From Halomonas sp. HL-93 (GTDB lineage: Bacteria > Pseudomonadota > Gammaproteobacteria > Pseudomonadales > Halomonadaceae), in contig NZ_LT593974.1 of the NCBI RefSeq assembly GCF_900086985.1, forward strand, positions 1,426,001-1,490,000: a DNA stretch of 64,000 bases, read 5' to 3'. A model generated the notes under the pieces. It had not been told where the DNA came from. It did no database searches and saw only the letters and a program-made list of their open reading frames with translations. A program made the translations under genes and the position numbers. Below are positions 60,521-64,000 of the stretch, piece by piece; position 1 is the stretch's first letter, and every line of letters begins with the position of its first letter.

Positions 60521-61654
60521 TTGTCCTCATTTCAACCCGCTGATATCAGTTGGATTGCTTCGCCTCAAGCGCTTGATCAAGCCTGTGCGCAGGTGGCTGA
60601 TGCGTCTGTCATTGCGCTGGACACCGAGTTTTTCCGCGAAAATACCTTTTTCCCTGTACCGGCACTGATTCAGTTTAGTGCCGGTACACAGGCGTTCCTG
60701 GTAGACCCGTTGGCAACGCCTTGCACCGATGCTTTTCGTGACCTGCTGCAAAATCAGGCGATAAAATTGCTGCATGCCTGCAGTGAAGACCTGGAGGTTT
60801 TCCAGCTTTGGGCAGGCGTGCTGCCAAGCCCCTTGATCGATACCCAGTTGGCGCAAGGGTTTCTCGGTGACAACCCTGGCATGGGGTATCAGAAACTTGT
60901 CGAGGCGTGGGTGGGGACATCGCTGCCCAAGGAAGAAACGCGCTCCAATTGGCTGGAGCGCCCGTTGACAGCCGCTCAGTGTGAGTATGCTGCGCTAGAC
61001 GTTATTTACCTATTAGAAGTGTGGGCTAAACAGCGCGACGAGCTCCAGAGGCTTGATCGTTTGGATTGGCTGGAAAGCGACTGTCGCCAACTCATCGCTC
61101 AGGCAGGGCGTAGCGATGACAACGACACGCAGTGGTACACCCGCCAGCGCCAGCTATGGCGCCTCACAGCGCCTCAGTTAGCAGCGTATCAACTAATGAC
61201 CACTTGGCGGGAAGGAGAGACGCGCCGACGCGATTTGCCGCGTAACTGGCTAATCAGCGATAAACGCTTGATGGCGATTGCCGAAGCGATGCCGACTAAC
61301 CGTTATGAACTTGCCCGCGTTGAAGGTATGACCCCACCGTTGGTCAAAAAAGAGGGCGATGCGTTGCTTGGATTCGTCAAGCAGGCGACGCATCTGCCAG
61401 TCGAAGCGCTGCCTACGCCCTGGCCTGACCCGATGCAGCCAGCCTTCAAGCGTCGTTTCAAGGCGTTAAAGAAGGTCATCAACGGCCACGCAACCGAGTT
61501 GGGGGTTGCGCCTGAGGTTTTGATGCGCCGCCGTGATGTGGAAGCGCTGGTCATGCAATCTCTGGTGGGGTCGCCCTTGAGCCTGCCTCTAGGCTGGCGA
61601 GGCGAACGGCTAAATGTTGATCTAACCAAGGCGTTGGAGGAGCAGGCAGAGTGA
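60521..61654 (+). CDS. rnd: Ribonuclease D
   Basis: This 377-residue 3'-5' exoribonuclease trims tRNA and other RNA ends. DEDD-family residues appear as D34/E36 in IALDTEFF, D in LLHACSEDLEVF and the Y..D motif of CEYAALDVIYL. A HRDC domain follows (residues about 210-290). It starts with TTG (60521). First gene of a tight rnd-ycgL-acpH-ycgN run. Confidence 0.94.
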   Translation: MSSFQPADISWIASPQALDQACAQVADASVIALDTEFFRENTFFPVPALIQFSAGTQAFLVDPLATPCTDAFRDLLQNQAIKLLHACSEDLEVFQLWAGVLPSPLIDTQLAQGFLGDNPGMGYQKLVEAWVGTSLPKEETRSNWLERPLTAAQCEYAALDVIYLLEVWAKQRDELQRLDRLDWLESDCRQLIAQAGRSDDNDTQWYTRQRQLWRLTAPQLAAYQLMTTWREGETRRRDLPRNWLISDKRLMAIAEAMPTNRYELARVEGMTPPLVKKEGDALLGFVKQATHLPVEALPTPWPDPMQPAFKRRFKALKKVINGHATELGVAPEVLMRRRDVEALVMQSLVGSPLSLPLGWRGERLNVDLTKALEEQAE

Positions 61655-61959
61655 GCGATAAACTGCTGTGTGAAATTTATAAAAGCCCGCGTAAAGAAGA
61701 AATGTACCTTTATGTTAATAAGCGTCAAGGGTTGGAGCATGTCCCCGAGGCGCTATTGGGGTCGTTTGGTAAACCCCAGCCATTGCTAACCATGATATTG
61801 ACCGCTGATAAAAAGCTGGCGCGTGCTAATACTGCTGAGGTGATGGAAGCAATTGAAACGCAAGGATTTTATTTTCAGATGCCGCCTGGTAATGAAGCTG
61901 ACCTGTTGACCGAACATCTCGCCCAACAGCGTTCGCGCAACAACTCGCCAGGCGAATGA
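61651..61959 (+). CDS. ycgL: YcgL family protein
   Basis: This 102-residue conserved protein of unknown function opens with CEIYKSPRKEEMYLYVNKRQGLEHVPEALL and ends MPPGNEADLL, the YcgL pattern. It starts with GTG overlapping the rnd stop (GTGA) and its stop overlaps the acpH start (ATGA), so the three genes are translationally linked. Confidence 0.9.
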   Translation: MSDKLLCEIYKSPRKEEMYLYVNKRQGLEHVPEALLGSFGKPQPLLTMILTADKKLARANTAEVMEAIETQGFYFQMPPGNEADLLTEHLAQQRSRNNSPGE

Positions 61960-62549
61960 ACTTTCTTGCCCACGCTTGGCTTGCCCGCGACGGCAGCCAT
62001 GATTTTCTTTATGGCAATCTGATTGCCGACGGCGTTAAGGGGAAAGATCTCTCAGCTTGGCCTGATGCAACCGCGCTGGGTATTCGTCATCATCGCCAGG
62101 TGGATGCCTGGGTGGACAGTCATCCGCTTGTCAAATCAGTGTTACGCCGGTCTCCTCCTGCGCAGCGACGTTTTGTTGGCATTGCGCTGGACATTGTCTG
62201 GGATCATTTTCTTGCCCTTGAGCACCATGCTGATCACTCGCAGCAAGTATTGATTGAGCGCTGTTATCGACTGTTGAGTGAACGCTCAGCGCCTAACCGC
62301 CTGGCGGCCATAGTAGAGCCGTTAGTTACTCATGATTGGCTGCGCCGCTATGCTGATTTTGACTTTACCTGCCAAGCGATTGCCGGTGTGGGCAGGCGGC
62401 TTTCAGGCCCCAATCGGTTGGCGGAGCTTGTTCCATGGCTACATGATGATTACGCTCATTTGAAGGACGATTTTGCGGAGCTATGGCCAGCGCTTTACGA
62501 TGCGCTAGGTAGCGAGCGCCGTTTCCCAACGCACACAAGTAGCAAGTGA
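61956..62549 (+). CDS. acpH: Acyl carrier protein phosphodiesterase
   Basis: This 197-residue protein of the AcpH (DUF479) family removes the phosphopantetheine arm from acyl carrier protein. The HD-like metal site residues appear in MNFLAHAWLA, GNLIADGVKG, IRHHRQVDAWVDSHP and ALDIVWDHFLA. Its ATG overlaps the ycgL stop. Confidence 0.92.
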   Translation: MNFLAHAWLARDGSHDFLYGNLIADGVKGKDLSAWPDATALGIRHHRQVDAWVDSHPLVKSVLRRSPPAQRRFVGIALDIVWDHFLALEHHADHSQQVLIERCYRLLSERSAPNRLAAIVEPLVTHDWLRRYADFDFTCQAIAGVGRRLSGPNRLAELVPWLHDDYAHLKDDFAELWPALYDALGSERRFPTHTSSK

Positions 62550-62559
62550 AGGTGATTTG

Positions 62560-63015
62560 ATGACAAGCGCATTACGTGAGCGCTTTTGGGAGCGTTATAC
62601 GCTGGAAGAGTTAACACCCGGCGAGTGGGAAGCGCTTTGCGATGGTTGCGGGCAGTGCTGCCTGCTAAAGCTTCACGATGAGGATAGCCAAGAGCTTGCT
62701 ATTCTCAATGTAGCGTGTCGTCTTTTGGATACGCACAGTTGTCAATGTAGCGATTATGTGAATCGGTTTGATTTTGTCCCTGACTGTACCCAACTGACGC
62801 CAGCGCTGGTCAAGGAATTCACTTGGTTACCGCCTACCTGTGGCTACAGGCGAGTGGCAGAAGGACGCAAGCTTGCCGGTTGGCACCCTTTACTGAGCAA
62901 CGACGCTGAGCGTGTCCATCGGAAAGGGGTCAGCGTGCGTGGCTATGCAATCTCTCAAGACGATGTGCCTGAACATCAACTGGAATCCCACATCATTGCG
63001 GTTTTGCCTATGTAG
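62560..63015 (+). CDS. ycgN: YcgN family cysteine-cluster protein
   Basis: This 151-residue protein has a YkgJ/YcgN-type cysteine cluster: CDGCGQCC near 27-34, C in NVACRLL and SCQCSDY, and PPTCGYR. The spacing suggests a bound metal or Fe-S cluster; the function is unknown. ATG 62560 follows GAAGGTGAT; a TTG one codon earlier is in frame. Confidence 0.9.
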   Translation: MTSALRERFWERYTLEELTPGEWEALCDGCGQCCLLKLHDEDSQELAILNVACRLLDTHSCQCSDYVNRFDFVPDCTQLTPALVKEFTWLPPTCGYRRVAEGRKLAGWHPLLSNDAERVHRKGVSVRGYAISQDDVPEHQLESHIIAVLPM

Positions 63016-63061
63016 TGTGCCTTCCTTGGCCACGTGATGAGTCAGCAATCGCATGATTCAG

Positions 63062-63217
63062 TTAAGCCGCTTTACCCGTTGGCTTGTCCCAAATCGATAA
63101 AAACGCTTCTTTGACCGGTTTTGCTACTTGCGTCACAGCGTGCGCAGGCGACGCTTTGCGCTCGCGTGGCTGACGTGGGGTGTCCCAAATAGTGGGGAAT
63201 TGATCACGGTATGACAT
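63062..63217 (-). CDS. Small protein of unknown function with duplicated IWDxP motif
   Basis: This 51-residue basic protein (MSYRDQFPTIWDTPRQP...) has AAGGAGATACC right before ATG 63217, so it is very likely translated. Near each end it carries a similar motif, FPTIWDTP (7-14) and FLSIWDKP (39-46), joined by a basic middle. I do not recognise a family. An AT-rich 31-bp palindrome lies 64 bases upstream. Longer in-frame starts exist up to 63274 but lack a ribosome-binding site. Confidence 0.7.
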   Translation of the reverse strand: MSYRDQFPTIWDTPRQPRERKASPAHAVTQVAKPVKEAFLSIWDKPTGKAA

Positions 63218-63280
63218 GGTATCTCCTTGATGGTGTGTAGAGCTTGTCTGTACGACTAAGGGATAACATGCCATACAATT

Positions 63281-63311
63281 TTATTTTATGGAAATATTTT
63301 CCATAAAATAA
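63281..63311. repeat. 31-bp AT-rich palindrome upstream of the small IWDxP protein
   Basis: Arms TTATTTTATGGAAA and TTTCCATAAAATAA are perfectly complementary with a TAT spacer. It has no adjoining T-run beyond its own sequence and lies in the 208-base gap between the small gene and the oligopeptidase gene. It could be an operator, a promoter element or a DNA cruciform. Confidence 0.85.
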
Positions 63312-63425
63312 TTTGCTGCTTTTGCATCTCGCGTATTTTCAACACATCCACTCTTGGCCCAAATCAGCCGCGCCTCGCACTTGCCGTGACTATGCCAATG
63401 CTTTAATCAGCAAGGGCGGTTTTAG

Positions 63426-64000
63426 TTAAGCCGTTAACCCAAGCGCCCAAAGAATAAAGGCATCTTGGCGGGCGGCGTCACGCCAGGCTTTAAAACGCCC
63501 GGATGCGCCTCCGTGGCCGCTGCTCATATCGGTGTGCAGCAATACCGGGGCGGTACCTTGCTGATGTTGGCAAACGCGAGCATAGAATTTCGCTGGCTCC
63601 CAATAGTTCACTCGGGTGTCAAACCAACTGCCTTCTAGCCATAGGGCGGGATAGTGTTGGGCGGTCACATTATCGATGGGCGAGTAGTGGCCAATTCGCT
63701 TGGCTACTTCTGGGTCGGCTGGGTTGCCCCATTCACTGTATTCGGCCGTCGTCAGCGGCAAGGACGGGTTTTGCATGGTGCGCAGCACGTCAAGGAACGG
63801 CACCTCCAAAACAGCGGCGCAAAAGGACTGAGGCGCGCGGTTAACGCAGGTACCGACCAAGAGCCCTCCGGCGCTGGCACCGCAGGCGACAATGCGTTGT
63901 GAGTCGCTCAGTCCTTGCTCCACGAGGGCGTCGCGGGCGGCTAGAAAGTCGTCAAAGCTGTGCTCTTTATAGGCCATTTTGCCGTTTAAATACCAAGGTT
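63426..64000 (-). CDS. ptrB: Oligopeptidase B (S9 family), C-terminal part only
   Basis: The gene continues beyond the window; the frame is open to base 64000. The visible 190 residues are the end of the serine-protease domain. The nucleophile is in CGASAGGLLVG, the Asp in WFDTRVNYWEPAK and the His in SSGHGGASGR. PWYLNGKMAYKEHSFDDFLAARDAL is the segment before the nucleophile in oligopeptidase B. It cleaves short peptides after basic residues. An internal ATG at 63977 is not the start. Confidence 0.92.
   Translation of the reverse strand, partial: PWYLNGKMAYKEHSFDDFLAARDALVEQGLSDSQRIVACGASAGGLLVGTCVNRAPQSFCAAVLEVPFLDVLRTMQNPSLPLTTAEYSEWGNPADPEVAKRIGHYSPIDNVTAQHYPALWLEGSWFDTRVNYWEPAKFYARVCQHQQGTAPVLLHTDMSSGHGGASGRFKAWRDAARQDAFILWALGLTA

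Overview
The window looks like chromosomal DNA from a halophilic gammaproteobacterium, most probably Halomonas or a close Halomonadaceae relative. Three things point there: acidic, moderately GC-rich proteins; gene order shared with Gammaproteobacteria (gacA/uvrY-uvrC-pgsA-glyW-cysT-leuZ, dnaX-ybaB-recR, lapA-lapB next to ihfB and pyrF); and a complete acnD/prpF-type methylcitrate operon. The genus is inferred from this, not proven.

Layout. (1) 1-10260 is an accessory, AT-richer region. It holds the end of an AlbA_2/Schlafen-type ATP-binding protein and a type III restriction-modification locus, mod followed by res. The res gene is split by a complete IS66-family element (2641-4965) with an exact 8-bp target duplication. 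An EamA-family exporter follows, whose start codon has been cut off from its Shine-Dalgarno sequence by an IS30-family element (8842-9943). (2) 10261-14706: alkB-type dioxygenase and the sulfate importer sbp-cysT-cysW-cysA. (3) 14947-21593: rpe, ndh, gph, an orphan metal-binding lipocalin-unrelated periplasmic receptor (PsaA/ZnuA fold), and trpG-trpD-trpC without trpE. (4) 21590-29680: RND efflux pump with adaptor, a YdiJ-like FAD/Fe-S dehydrogenase and a DUF4202 protein. (5) 29816-37708: RelE/ParE-RelB toxin-antitoxin pair, serS, a SIMPL protein, an AI-2E family permease, trxA, cysB, cysH, pabB. (6) 37982-46174: GntR regulator and prpB-prpC-acnD-prpF-prpD. (7) 46229-51837: ComEA-like protein, pyrF, lapB, lapA, ihfB, sdhE-ygfX, nadB. 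(8) 52025-55621: three tRNAs with a tRNA-Gly relic, pgsA, uvrC, gacA/uvrY. (9) 55866-64000: tRNA-Ala, argF, grxD, dnaX with a 25-copy hexanucleotide repeat, ybaB, recR, rnd, ycgL, acpH, ycgN, a 51-residue unknown protein and the end of an oligopeptidase B gene.

How the genes work together. The sulfate importer, cysH and cysB are three separate transcription units of one sulfur-assimilation pathway; sbp and cysH share an AT-rich motif at a similar distance upstream that may be a CysB site. The prp operon converts propionyl-CoA to pyruvate and succinate through methylcitrate and probably reports to the GntR protein at its head, which has a perfect 12-bp palindrome just before its start codon. 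TrpG may serve both tryptophan synthesis and, with PabB, folate synthesis.

I found no clear new multi-gene system. The strongest unusual signals are the two precise insertion events, each with an undamaged reconstructed allele; the (GAGCCA)25 tract in dnaX; the perfect 18-bp stem before pyrF; the tRNA-Gly relic; and the 31-bp palindrome beside a small protein with a duplicated IWDxP motif.
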